In this document: piece by piece, positions 24,735 through 32,872 of the stretch
How positions within the stretch are numbered: the stretch's first letter is position 1
Layout: the number at the start of each line of letters is the position of its first letter
From: Clostridiales bacterium
Lineage (GTDB): Bacteria; Bacillota; Clostridia; Christensenellales; CAG-138
Direction of reading: 5' to 3'
Length of the DNA: 37,969 nucleotides
NCBI GenBank assembly: GCA_004556165.1
Contig: SFIR01000015.1
Span: 1-37,969 of the forward strand
Notes under the pieces: model-generated
Databases searched by the model: none
Told to the model about the DNA's origin: nothing
The model's input: only the letters and a program-made list of their open reading frames with translations
Position numbers and translations under genes: made by a program

Positions 24735-26510
24735 ATGAATTCCGAATGGTCACTTGAAGTCCTCTATAAGGGTTTTGACGATCCCAAGTTCGCTGCCGAT
24801 TTTGAGAAGTTCGACGGCATTATCGGCAAGATCAATTCTCTTGCCGAGGGCATCAATAGCATGCAGCCCAAGGAAGCCGTCATGAGCTACCTGACCCTCA
24901 GCGAAGAGCTTTCGCTCACTATGATGAGCCTCTATATGTACGCTTCCCTGCGTTCCTCGGCCAACACCAAGGATGCCGAAGCTCAATCCGTCATCGGCCG
25001 CCTTATGGCAAAGATCAGCGGTACGACCCGTGCCGACACCGTTATCAAAAAATACATTGCGGAAATCCCCGAGCTTGACGCAATCATTGAAAGCGAGCCC
25101 ATGCTCAAGGAGTATGAATACCTCCTGCACTGCATCCGCGAGGACAACAAGCATATGCTCAGCGATCAGTGCGAAGAAATTATGGCACTGTATGACATCA
25201 GCGGCGGCAGCGCATGGAGCGATCTGCAGAGCTATCTGACCTCCTCCGTCACCGCAGACTATCGCGGAGAAAAGCTCGGGCTTTCCTCCATCCGCAATCT
25301 TGCCTATGATCCCGACCCCACAGTGCGTAAGGATGCCTATGAAGCGGAGCTTGCCTGCTATGAAAAGATCAAGGATTCCGTTGCGTTCTCCCTGAACAGC
25401 ATTAAGCTTCAGGTTATAAATTCCTCAAGGCTTCGCGGCTTTGAATCCCCCTTGGATGAAGCGCTGTACAGGGCAAGGATGAAGAGGGAGACCCTCGATG
25501 CGCTTCTTGAATCCATGAACGAATACATGCCCATATTCCGCAAGTATCTTCGTGTCAAAGCCGAAGCTCTCGGACATAAGAATGGCATGCCCTGGTATGA
25601 CATGTTCGCACCCCTCACCAAGGGAAGCTCCAAAAAGTACACGACCGAAGACGCTAAGAGCTACCTTCTCAATACCTTCCGCAGCTTCGATAAGGAGCTT
25701 GCAGACATGGTCGAGCGTGCCTTTGATGAAGCATGGATTGATTTCTATCCCCGTGAAGGCAAGGTCGGCGGCGCATTCTGCGCAGGTCTTCCCGGCTACA
25801 ACCAGAGCCGCGTACTCACCAATTTCGACGGTGCATTCGGCGATGTTGTCACCCTCGCACATGAGCTCGGCCATGCCTTCCACAATCTCAATGTAGAATC
25901 CCATCGTCCCCTGAATAACGATTACTCCATGCCCGTGGCGGAGACCGCCTCCACCTTCAATGAGCATGTCATAATGGACGCCGCTATCGCAAATGCCGAG
26001 ACCGACGAGGAAAGGCTGACCCTGATCGAGAGCCAGCTCATGGATACCACGCAGATCATCTGCGATATCTATTCAAGGTATCTGTTTGAAACCTCAGTCT
26101 TTGACAACAGGGAGAATGAATTCATGCCTGCCGATAAGCTCTGTGAGCTCATGCTCGATGCTCAGCGCAAGGCTTACGGCGACGGTCTTGACCCCGAATA
26201 CCTTCATCCCTATATGTGGCTGTGCAAGAGCCATTATTACAGCTCAGGGCTTTCCTTCTATAACTTCCCCTATGCCTTCGGCGGTCTGTTCGCCCGCGGA
26301 CTTTATGCGAAGTACACCGAGCTCGGCAGTGAATTCGTACCCGTTTACAAGAAGCTCCTCAATACCACGCCAGTTGCGAGCGTCGAGGATGCTGCACTCG
26401 TTGCAGGTATTGATCTCACCAAAAAGGATTTCTGGGAGAACAGCCTTAAATCCTATGAGAAGCTCGTCGATAGGTTCTGCACTCTCGCAAAGAAGATTTA
26501 CAATATCTAA
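24735..26510 (+). CDS. pepF: Oligoendopeptidase F (M3 family)
   Basis: This cytoplasmic zinc peptidase cuts peptides of roughly 7-17 residues. At 591 residues it has the usual M3B length. It shows the zinc motif HELGH (376-380, in VTLAHELGHAFHNL), a third ligand within the downstream STFNEHV segment, and the conserved C-terminal stretch with SSGLSFYNFPYAFG that closes over substrate. AAGGAG lies 9 nt before the ATG. It is second in the operon with the dipeptidase and is closed by the terminator at 26526-26555. Confidence 0.96.
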   Translation: MNSEWSLEVLYKGFDDPKFAADFEKFDGIIGKINSLAEGINSMQPKEAVMSYLTLSEELSLTMMSLYMYASLRSSANTKDAEAQSVIGRLMAKISGTTRADTVIKKYIAEIPELDAIIESEPMLKEYEYLLHCIREDNKHMLSDQCEEIMALYDISGGSAWSDLQSYLTSSVTADYRGEKLGLSSIRNLAYDPDPTVRKDAYEAELACYEKIKDSVAFSLNSIKLQVINSSRLRGFESPLDEALYRARMKRETLDALLESMNEYMPIFRKYLRVKAEALGHKNGMPWYDMFAPLTKGSSKKYTTEDAKSYLLNTFRSFDKELADMVERAFDEAWIDFYPREGKVGGAFCAGLPGYNQSRVLTNFDGAFGDVVTLAHELGHAFHNLNVESHRPLNNDYSMPVAETASTFNEHVIMDAAIANAETDEERLTLIESQLMDTTQIICDIYSRYLFETSVFDNRENEFMPADKLCELMLDAQRKAYGDGLDPEYLHPYMWLCKSHYYSSGLSFYNFPYAFGGLFARGLYAKYTELGSEFVPVYKKLLNTTPVASVEDAALVAGIDLTKKDFWENSLKSYEKLVDRFCTLAKKIYNI

Positions 26511-26525
26511 CGAAAGCATCCGTTT

Positions 26526-26555
26526 AAGCCGTTCCGCTCGGAGCGGCTTTTTCTT
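26526..26555 (+). terminator. Intrinsic terminator after pepF
   Basis: Arms aagccgttccg (26526-26536) and cggagcggctt (26539-26549), with one G-U pair, are followed by TTTTTCTT. Confidence 0.85.
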
Positions 26556-26576
26556 ACCGTTATTTACCGTATTTGA

Positions 26577-26605
26577 TTGACAAACGGACGGCAAAAGAGT
26601 ATAAT
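26577..26605 (+). promoter_or_regulatory. Consensus sigma-A promoter of the cytidylate-kinase-like gene
   Basis: TTGACA (26577-26582) and TATAAT (26600-26605) lie 17 bp apart, and both hexamers are perfect. Confidence 0.88.
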
Positions 26606-26638
26606 GTATATGTAATCCGGTGAAGGAGGGACAGGGAT

Positions 26639-27265
26639 ATGAGGATAATCACAATCAATCGTGAGTTCGGCAGCGGCGGCCGCGAGGTCGGCAAGCGCCT
26701 TGCAGACGTGCTTCATTACAGATATTATGACAGCGAGATCATCAATGCCATTTCGCTCGAGAGCAATATGGATGAAGGCTATGTTTCCTCCATGCTCGAA
26801 TCGGGTTCATTCTGGGATTTTCCTATAACCTACGGCAATACCTTTGCAAGCTTTGCCGAACCGCAGTCCAATCTGACCCGTCTTCTCGTTGCAGAGCGCA
26901 GAGTCATTCTCGATATTGCAAAGAAGGGTGAAAACTGCGTTATCGTCGGGCGAAATGCCGATGAAATACTTCATGGCTATCATCCGTTCAAGATCTTCGT
27001 CTATGCCGAAATGCATTCCAAGATCACAAGGTGCATGGAGCGCGAAAAGGACGGAAGCCACATGACCGAAAAGGAAATGAAGAAACGAATTGAGCGCATC
27101 GACAGCTCGAGGCGCAGGCGCAACCAGCTTGTCGGCGGCGGCAAGTGGGGTGCAAAGGAGAGCTACAACCTCTGCGTGAATACCACCGGCTGCGAGATAA
27201 AAAAGATCGTGCCCGGTATCGCCGATTATATCAAAGCGTGGTTTGAATCCGGCCACGCGGAATAA
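26639..27265 (+). CDS. Cytidylate-kinase-like protein
   Basis: The 208-residue protein belongs to the cytidylate kinase-like family common in clostridia. The N-terminal ITINREFGSGGREVGKRLA (residues about 3-21) is a variant P-loop, then DSEIINAI, a central VGRNAD, and a basic lid (KKRIERIDSSRRRRNQL, about 150-166). True CMP kinase (Cmk) has a tighter GPxGxGKS loop, so the substrate may differ. GAAGGAGGG lies 9 nt before the ATG. It is monocistronic behind a perfect promoter, which suggests steady, fairly high expression. It converges with the permease gene. Confidence 0.85.
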   Translation: MRIITINREFGSGGREVGKRLADVLHYRYYDSEIINAISLESNMDEGYVSSMLESGSFWDFPITYGNTFASFAEPQSNLTRLLVAERRVILDIAKKGENCVIVGRNADEILHGYHPFKIFVYAEMHSKITRCMEREKDGSHMTEKEMKKRIERIDSSRRRRNQLVGGGKWGAKESYNLCVNTTGCEIKKIVPGIADYIKAWFESGHAE

Positions 27266-27327
27266 GCGGAATATGAAATCAACCCCGAGCGGAAATGCCC
27301 GTGGCTGTTATTCTTTTGCTTAATGCT

Positions 27328-28590
27328 TTACCCGAATATAATTATCAGGAACTGTGAAACGAGAACAATCGCAAAGAGCGCTATCGGATAGGTTGCGGCG
27401 TATGCGGAAGCGACATCCTCCGTGCCTGCAACGCCGATGAGCGTACCGAGCGCAGGGGTGCTCGTCCTGCCGCCGGTGATGGCGCCGAGGCTGTTGAGAA
27501 GGCTCATTTTAAGGACGTATTTAGCTATGACGTAGCCGACAATGAGGGAGATTATCGTCATTACTGCGCCGTAGAGGAAGTACACGGGCTTAAAATACTT
27601 CACGAAGTTTGCTCCGCCTGCAATGCCTGCACCGACGAGGAACAGCACGAGCCCGAGCTCACGGAAGCAGGAAAGAGTTTCCTTATTGGGCGTGATGTCG
27701 ATTTTGCCGATCCTTCCGAAATGCCCGAAGAGAAGCGCCGTAATAAGTGCTCCGCCGGCGGCTGTCAGTGAAAAACAGGTGCCGGAAAGCCCCCTTGATG
27801 TCAGGGGAATGCGGATATTGCCGAGTATCAGACCCAAAACAGCCGCAAGGACGAATGCGCCAATGCCGAGCTTATCAATCCGAATGAGCTTGCCTTGATA
27901 CGGTTTTCTCGCTTCGACATCTGCATTCATGAGCTTTTGGCGTTCGGCTTCCATATCTGCGTGGGTCAATTTCGGAACGAGCTGCACGAAGAGAACAATG
28001 CCGACTACTCCGAACAGGTACGCGATACCGTGTCCGACTGTAACCACCGATTCGTATTCGGCTGCGAGCTCCGGCGTTGCAGCATAGAAATTGCTGACCG
28101 TTTCCTTAGCTGCGGCAAAGCCCGGGGTGGTCGTCAAAGCCCCCGAGAGTATGCCGTCGATAAGCGCAAGAAATTCATGCTGATCCGCCGCTGTATGCCT
28201 GAAAAGCAGATACATAGCGGATGCGATAATCCCCCCGGTAAGGGGTATGCATATGCCTATTACGAGGTAGGATTTATAATTTTTCTGAAGGTTTTTGAAG
28301 AATTTCGGCCCTGCCATGAATCCCACTGCGGATACGAAAAGCACCAGGCCGATGTTTTCAACGATCTTGAGTGCATTCTGTGTCAGCTCCGCTGATTTCA
28401 GCGAGGCTGCGAGCTCGTCATAGAAGAGTGCGCCGAAGACAAGGGCCATGATGAATACGCCCGAAGTCCCGAGGGAGATGCCCTTGATTTTGAACCTTCC
28501 GAGGATATAGCCGACGGCAGCCACCGCCATGATCGAAAAAATCAGAAAGGCAATGCCCTGCACGCTGATAACACCGCCGAATAAAGACAT
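27328..28590 (-). CDS. AspT/YidE-type permease without RCK domains
   Basis: The 420-residue integral membrane protein is built as two similar halves of about five helices each. Related re-entrant motifs are LSGALTTTPGFAAA (about 145-158, first half) and ITGGRTSTPALG (about 375-386, second half), the hallmark of the AspT / YidE-YbjL duplication family of aspartate-alanine-type antiporters. The central hydrophilic loop (KLTHADMEAERQK through KPYQGKLIRID, about 208-240) is short and carries no TrkA-C (RCK) domains, unlike AspT itself. Substrate unknown; carboxylates or amino acids are plausible. AAGGAG lies 8 nt before the ATG, and the promoter is at 28667-28695. Confidence 0.75.
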   Translation of the reverse strand: MSLFGGVISVQGIAFLIFSIMAVAAVGYILGRFKIKGISLGTSGVFIMALVFGALFYDELAASLKSAELTQNALKIVENIGLVLFVSAVGFMAGPKFFKNLQKNYKSYLVIGICIPLTGGIIASAMYLLFRHTAADQHEFLALIDGILSGALTTTPGFAAAKETVSNFYAATPELAAEYESVVTVGHGIAYLFGVVGIVLFVQLVPKLTHADMEAERQKLMNADVEARKPYQGKLIRIDKLGIGAFVLAAVLGLILGNIRIPLTSRGLSGTCFSLTAAGGALITALLFGHFGRIGKIDITPNKETLSCFRELGLVLFLVGAGIAGGANFVKYFKPVYFLYGAVMTIISLIVGYVIAKYVLKMSLLNSLGAITGGRTSTPALGTLIGVAGTEDVASAYAATYPIALFAIVLVSQFLIIIFG

Positions 28591-28666
28591 AATTAACTCC
28601 TTTTCCGTATAAGGGAAGCTCTGACCGTATGGTTAAGGGAACACCCGAGCCCATGCGGCCTCCGCT

Positions 28667-28695
28667 ATTATCTCATTCCGTTATTTGCTTGTCAA
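28667..28695 (-). promoter_or_regulatory. Promoter of the permease gene
   Basis: On the minus strand TTGACA (28690-28695) and GATAAT (28667-28672) lie 17 bp apart. Confidence 0.7.
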
Positions 28696-28762
28696 GAGAA
28701 AAACCGAAACCCGGCAGCAGCCGTTTTTCTATAAATATATTTGATTTTTTCTATAAAAACTA

Positions 28763-28792
28763 TTGAATTGAATGCTTAATCGGAGTTATAAT
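28763..28792 (+). promoter_or_regulatory. Promoter of rpmE
   Basis: TTGAAT (28763-28768) and TATAAT (28787-28792) lie 18 bp apart in an AT-rich stretch, about 92 nt before the rpmE ATG. Confidence 0.6.
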
Positions 28793-28883
28793 ATCGTTTG
28801 CATCGGCCATGCTGTTACATGACCGAGAGTTTCGGTGATTGGGTTTCCATCGCCCCGTTGCCATCATTTTAGGAGAAAGAGAA

Positions 28884-29084
28884 ATGAAAAAGGACATCCA
28901 TCCTTCCTACGGCGAATGCATCGTTCGCTGCGCATGCGGTGAGACCTTCAAGAGCGGTTCCGTTAAAGGCGAGCTCAAGGTTGAAATCTGCTCCAAGTGC
29001 CATCCCTTCTATACCGGCCGTCAGAAGCTGGTTGACAGCGGCGGACGCGTTGATAAGTTCAAGAAGCGTTACGGCATGAAGTAA
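28884..29084 (+). CDS. rpmE: 50S ribosomal protein L31, zinc-binding form
   Basis: L31 sits at the ribosomal central protuberance and bridges the subunits. The 66-residue product starts MKKDIHPSYGECIVRCACG and has the zinc-binding Cys set (CACG and CSKCHPF) of the C+ form, plus the family ending GGRVDKFKKRYGMK. The upstream in-frame extension from 28839 is rejected: AGGAG at 28871-28875 is 8 nt from ATG 28884, and the family N-terminus begins there. It is a single-gene unit. Confidence 0.97.
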   Translation: MKKDIHPSYGECIVRCACGETFKSGSVKGELKVEICSKCHPFYTGRQKLVDSGGRVDKFKKRYGMK

Positions 29085-29108
29085 GCTTCAGGCAAAAAGT
29101 TTATAAAC

Positions 29109-29146
29109 AAGGAACGACCGAATCAGGCCGTTCCTTTGTTTTTTAC
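29109..29146. terminator. Bidirectional terminator between rpmE and queT
   Basis: Arms aaggaacg (29109-29116) and cgttcctt (29129-29136), extended inward by cc/gg, are followed by TTTTTT on the plus strand. It lies between convergent genes and touches the queT stop. Confidence 0.8.
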
Positions 29147-29637
29147 TTGAATATGTTCCTTTTTTCGAGTGCCAACAGAAGCACTATGCCTAGCACTCCG
29201 CAGCTTACAAGTTCCTCAAGACCCACCGAAAGGATGAAAAACGGGACTGATTCAAAGGTTCCTGCTGTCAGAGCGATGGCAAACGGCATGATTACCGTAT
29301 TCGCTATTATCGGCGGAAGCGGAGCAAGGAATTTATGTTTTCTCAGCAGCCGCGTTACGACAGCACCCAAAAGGGTCGCGAAAGTTCCGAGAATAATATC
29401 ATAAGGCCCTCCTCCGAGGATGATATTCGTGATCAGGCAGCCTATCGTAAGCCCCGGGACTGCCGATACCGTGAAATACGGCAGGATCGTCAGTGCTTCG
29501 GACACTCGGAACTGGAACATTCCACCGACCTTCGGGATAAACCCCGTCAGAAAGGATAAAGCGGCATAGAGTGCGGCAATGACTGCCGCCTGAACTATAC
29601 CGCTTACGGATAAGCTTGATTTCTTTTCGCTATTCAT
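29143..29637 (-). CDS. queT: QueT-type queuosine precursor transporter (ECF S component)
   Basis: QueT is the substrate-binding membrane subunit of an energy-coupling-factor transporter that imports a 7-deazaguanine precursor of queuosine. The 164-residue protein has about five to six helices and the family signature GGMFQFRVSEALTILPYF (about 38-55). It also has VPGLTIGCLITNIILGGGPYD. Start ATG 29637 is chosen over the longer frame to 29712 because AAGGAG lies 8 nt upstream and the longer frame would translate the structured leader. The shared ECF A/A'/T subunits are not in the window. A compact structured 5' leader suggests riboswitch control. Confidence 0.9.
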   Translation of the reverse strand: MNSEKKSSLSVSGIVQAAVIAALYAALSFLTGFIPKVGGMFQFRVSEALTILPYFTVSAVPGLTIGCLITNIILGGGPYDIILGTFATLLGAVVTRLLRKHKFLAPLPPIIANTVIMPFAIALTAGTFESVPFFILSVGLEELVSCGVLGIVLLLALEKRNIFK

Positions 29638-29706
29638 AATATGGCTCCTTAGTTTTGTTTTTTCAGCGGGTTTCCCCGCCTCTGTGAGGATGGTTACGAA
29701 CTCACG
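29638..29706 (-). ncRNA. Candidate preQ1-type riboswitch leader of queT
   Basis: The predicted transcript starts at about 29706, exactly at the 5' strand of a hairpin GTGAG (29705-29701) with CTCAC (29688-29684) and a 12-nt loop. A second hairpin, GCGGG-GAAA-CCCGC (29679-29666), follows. Next is an A-rich tail ending in CTAAGGAG, the ribosome binding site. A small loop hairpin, an A-rich strand and a tail containing the Shine-Dalgarno match the logic of preQ1 riboswitches, which are known to control queT. The extra hairpin between stem and tail means I cannot assign class I, II or III. Confidence 0.5.
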
Positions 29707-29712
29707 AGCCAT

Positions 29713-29741
29713 ATCTTAGCACATTGAATTTGCTTTTGCAA
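29713..29741 (-). promoter_or_regulatory. Promoter TTGCAA-17-TAAGAT of queT
   Basis: On the minus strand TTGCAA (29736-29741) and TAAGAT (29713-29718) lie 17 bp apart. It overlaps the space right after the vWA gene stop. Confidence 0.65.
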
Positions 29742-29744
29742 GCA

Positions 29745-30425
29745 TCAATTTATATGTTTTCTTCCCTTTTTGCCGTTCGTTTTCTGTTCGCTGCCGCTGT
29801 ATTCCTCGTCGATGTCCTTTCTCCATTCGTCGCTGATGGGTACCGAGCAGCGCATCATGGATATAGCACTGCTCATTGCATCGTAATTGAGCTTGGTGCC
29901 CTTTCTATCCGACCTGTAATTTGCTGCGCGCTCCGGCGCAATGCCAAAGCCCTTTGCGGTCTCCACGGCGTCGATATTTGCTCCGAGGAAGATGAATTCC
30001 CAGCCCTTGCCCCTCTGCTCCTCGACCATGCGTTTTACTTCATCGCTTGAAAACGTCCTGCTCGCATTTTCCATGCCGTCGGTCGTGATAATGAATATGG
30101 TATGCTCTGGGACATCCTCCTCGCGTATATACCTATGCACATCTTTGATATGCTTAACCGCTCCGCCGATTGCATCGATGAGCGCGGTGCAGCCTCGGAC
30201 GAAATACTGCTTCTCCGTCATGGGCTCGACCTTTTCAATTGGTACGCGGTCGTGGAGCACTTCGCTCACGTTATCAAAGAGAATGGTGGAAACGAGCGCC
30301 TCGCCCTTCTCTTTTTTCTGCTTATTGAGCATGGAGTTGAAGCCTCCGATAGTATCGCTCTCAAGCCCTCCCATGGAACCGCTACGGTCAAGAATGAATA
30401 CGATCTCCGTTAAATCCTTTTTCAT
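29745..30425 (-). CDS. von Willebrand factor A (vWA) domain protein
   Basis: The 226-residue cytoplasmic protein is essentially one vWA domain. The MIDAS metal site is readable as DRSGSM (DxSxS, residues about 12-17), a Thr in the RGCTALIDAIGG segment, and the ITTDGMEN loop. Its C-terminus is basic and ends in a Gly/Lys-rich tail. Standalone vWA proteins of this type resemble TerY-like or phage-associated VWA proteins, but no ter genes, kinase or MoxR ATPase lies nearby. The start at 30425 follows AAGGAAAGG; the longer frame to 30515 lacks a ribosome binding site. Function unknown. Confidence 0.85.
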   Translation of the reverse strand: MKKDLTEIVFILDRSGSMGGLESDTIGGFNSMLNKQKKEKGEALVSTILFDNVSEVLHDRVPIEKVEPMTEKQYFVRGCTALIDAIGGAVKHIKDVHRYIREEDVPEHTIFIITTDGMENASRTFSSDEVKRMVEEQRGKGWEFIFLGANIDAVETAKGFGIAPERAANYRSDRKGTKLNYDAMSSAISMMRCSVPISDEWRKDIDEEYSGSEQKTNGKKGRKHIN

Positions 30426-30530
30426 GATAATTGCCTTTCCTTTCTTATTCTGAGGTTTTCCTCTGTTTTCATGCCCATTATATCCTCGCTGTGGATCTCT
30501 GCGGTCGCTTTGCATGCGACATTTTAGGAA

Positions 30531-30562
30531 TCAAAAACCGCCTCGTTATTTCGAAGCGGTTT
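30531..30562 (-). terminator. Terminator of pyrH-MATE unit
   Basis: Arms aaaccgc (30535-30541) and gcggttt (30556-30562) lie about 20 bases past the MATE stop. On the minus strand they end in GGTTTTTGA. Confidence 0.7.
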
Positions 30563-30581
30563 TCGAGCTTTGCTGACTTTC

Positions 30582-31967
30582 TCAGTTGTTCACAATATTT
30601 TTAACCCATCTATCGCTCTTTACGAAGAAATAGCCGATGACGCATTTGATAAGCTCCGTCGCCGTACAGATGATAAACATCGGAATAATCGGTATGGAGG
30701 TGAAATGTGCAAGGCAATAGGCAAGTGGGATGCAGATTACCCAGACAAAGCAGCTGTCGAATGCCATCGTAATCTTGGTTTGTCCGCCCGATCTCAAGGT
30801 GAAGTAGCAGCCATGGGTAAAGGCGTTGAACGGCATAGATACCGCGCAGATGAGCAGGAATGAGGTTGCAAGCGACTTGACCTCATCAGTCGTTTCATAG
30901 AGATTGGGTATGTATTTTGCGGAGACAGCGAGGAGGCTTCCGAATATGAAGCAGCCGAGCACCGACATTGTGATAATCTTCCTGTCCGTATCCCTTGCTT
31001 CTTCGAATTTCCCCGCGCCTAAAAGGTTGCCGACGATTATCGCAATACTTGAACCTATTGCCATAAATACGACATTGAAAAGATTTGAAACGGTGGAGCT
31101 TATATTGAGCGCATTTACCGTTGCAAGTCCGCGCATGGAATAGCATGCTGTCAGGATGCTCATGCCCATAGACCAAAGGAGCTCATTGAACATAAGCGGT
31201 GAGCCCTTCTTTATTATATCGAAGGTGAGGGCTTTGGGGACTCTGAAAGATGAATAAAGCTTGGAGAAAAAGCCGAAGCGCTTTGTATGCGTATGCGCCC
31301 AGATTGCGATTATTGCAAGCTCAACAACCCTTGAAAGCACGGTTGCAATGGCTGCGCCCTTTACGCCCATAACGGGGAAGCCGAATTTTCCGAAGATGAG
31401 AATATAATTGAATGCCAGATTCACGAGTACAGCCGTGCCGCTGCCGATCATTGGTATGAACGTTTCCCCTGTTTCCTTCAAGGAAGATGCATAGCACTGA
31501 GAAACTGCGTACAGCGGAAGCCCTATCAGCATTATCTTCAGATAATCAAGGCCGAAGTTGAGCGTCTTTACAAGGTCGCCCTCCTCGCTGCCCTCGTGCA
31601 GGAACAGGCTTATGAGCGGCGAACCGAAAAAATGAAGTATCAAGATACCCAAAACGCTTGCGGCTATGACGAAATACAGCTTAAAGCGGAGCACATGCCG
31701 CATGCCGTCAACATCGTTTTTTCCGCTGAACTGCGCACTGAAGATACCTGCCCCGGAAAGCCCTCCGAAGATGCAGAGATTGAATACGAATATGAGCTGA
31801 TTTGCTATGGCAACGCCGCCGAATTCTTCCGTGCCGATGCGCCCCACCATGAGGTTATCGAGCAGGCTCACGAACTGGGTTATGCCGCTCTGCACCATGA
31901 CGGGAACGGCTATTGCCAGCACCATGCGGTAGAATGCTTTGTCGCCGAATAATTTTCTTATTTTCAT
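30582..31967 (-). CDS. MATE-family efflux transporter
   Basis: The 461-residue protein has the twelve-helix layout of MATE antiporters, which expel cationic compounds using Na+ or H+ gradients. N-terminal signatures include PVMVQSGITQFVSLLDNLMVGRIG (about 21-44) and GVAIANQLIFVFN. The C-half has the matching pattern near MAIGSSIAIIVGNLLGAG (about 300-317). It follows pyrH after an 8-nt gap and its ribosome binding site is weak, so it depends on pyrH transcription and perhaps translational coupling. Substrate cannot be predicted. Confidence 0.93.
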   Translation of the reverse strand: MKIRKLFGDKAFYRMVLAIAVPVMVQSGITQFVSLLDNLMVGRIGTEEFGGVAIANQLIFVFNLCIFGGLSGAGIFSAQFSGKNDVDGMRHVLRFKLYFVIAASVLGILILHFFGSPLISLFLHEGSEEGDLVKTLNFGLDYLKIMLIGLPLYAVSQCYASSLKETGETFIPMIGSGTAVLVNLAFNYILIFGKFGFPVMGVKGAAIATVLSRVVELAIIAIWAHTHTKRFGFFSKLYSSFRVPKALTFDIIKKGSPLMFNELLWSMGMSILTACYSMRGLATVNALNISSTVSNLFNVVFMAIGSSIAIIVGNLLGAGKFEEARDTDRKIITMSVLGCFIFGSLLAVSAKYIPNLYETTDEVKSLATSFLLICAVSMPFNAFTHGCYFTLRSGGQTKITMAFDSCFVWVICIPLAYCLAHFTSIPIIPMFIICTATELIKCVIGYFFVKSDRWVKNIVNN

Positions 31968-31975
31968 TGCTCGGT

Positions 31976-32692
31976 TTATGCTAAAATGAAGCCTGCTTCG
32001 CCGTCAACGACGGTACCTGCGTTGATGCCGTTTACAGCGTCAACGAAGCTCTTATCGGATTCCATGGCAAAGAGTACCATGGGGATTCCGTATTCACGGC
32101 AGAAGCTTATTGCGGTAAGGTCTGTCGCATGAAGATTCCTGTTTATTACCTCATCATAGCTCACGCGCAGATAGCGTTTTGCTTCGGGGTCCTGCCTCGG
32201 GTCAGCGGTATAGATGCCGTCAACAGCCTTTGCAAGCAGAAGCGCATCCGCGTGGATCTGCGCCGCACGCAGGGCCGCTGCGGTATCGGTCGAGAAGAAG
32301 GGCGAACCCGTGCCGCAGGCGAAAATCACGACCTTGCCCTCATCGAGCTCCGCATTTGCGCCCCTTGCGGAATAGCTGTCCATAAACAGCTCCATGCTGA
32401 CCGCGCTCATGGCCTTTACAGGAACATTCAGGTCGATAAGCGCCTGTTCAAGCGCAAGCGAATTCATAGCGGTCGCGAGCATTCCGATATTATCCGCGCG
32501 GTTCCTGTCCATGCTGCCGCCGTTCCTTCCGCGCCACATATTGCCGCCGCCGACTACAACGCCGATCTCGCAGCCTATATCGTGCAAAGCCTTGATATGC
32601 CCTGCTGCTGTCATAACGTTATCAAAATCAATTGGGGTCTTTCCCGAAAGCACTTCACCGCTCAGCTTGAGCAGTATACGCCTGTACTTCAT
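31976..32692 (-). CDS. pyrH: UMP kinase
   Basis: PyrH phosphorylates UMP to UDP in pyrimidine nucleotide synthesis. The 238-residue protein shows KLSGEVLSG near the N-terminus (ATP binding), GVVVGGGNMWRGR (about 48-60), ACGTGSPFFSTDTAAALRA (about 126-144) and AKAVDGIYTADPR. The start ATG 32692 has AAAGGAAG 7 nt upstream and matches the family N-terminus MKYRRILLKLSGE; the ATG at 32713 adds residues without need. pyrH usually lies between tsf and frr; here it stands apart and leads a two-gene unit with a MATE transporter. Confidence 0.96.
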   Translation of the reverse strand: MKYRRILLKLSGEVLSGKTPIDFDNVMTAAGHIKALHDIGCEIGVVVGGGNMWRGRNGGSMDRNRADNIGMLATAMNSLALEQALIDLNVPVKAMSAVSMELFMDSYSARGANAELDEGKVVIFACGTGSPFFSTDTAAALRAAQIHADALLLAKAVDGIYTADPRQDPEAKRYLRVSYDEVINRNLHATDLTAISFCREYGIPMVLFAMESDKSFVDAVNGINAGTVVDGEAGFILA

Positions 32693-32730
32693 AAAAATAC
32701 TTCCTTTCAGCATTTTTCTTTCCGCTCGCT

Positions 32731-32759
32731 ATTATACAATACAAATCTCCAAAATGGAA
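32731..32759 (-). promoter_or_regulatory. Probable promoter of pyrH
   Basis: A perfect TATAAT (32731-32736) has only a weak -35 (TTCCAT, 32754-32759) at 17 bp on the minus strand. Confidence 0.5.
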
Positions 32760-32836
32760 GCATCAAAAGGCAATGCTTTCTAACACATTATTTCAGCAGT
32801 CGCTGAACCGTTTCTATAAAATATATTAAAAGCGTA

Positions 32837-32872
32837 TTGACAGCAATAGTGGTTTGTAGTATACTACTGTCA
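32837..32872 (+). promoter_or_regulatory. Promoter covered by nested palindromes
   Basis: TTGACA (32837-32842) and TATACT (32860-32865) lie 17 bp apart. The -10 lies inside the perfect palindrome GTAGTATACTAC (32856-32867), and TGACAG (32838-32843) is mirrored by CTGTCA (32867-32872). This looks like a repressor operator. The first downstream ATG (32964) with a good GAGGGAG site reads only MVY-stop, so the controlled gene seems lost. Confidence 0.6.
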
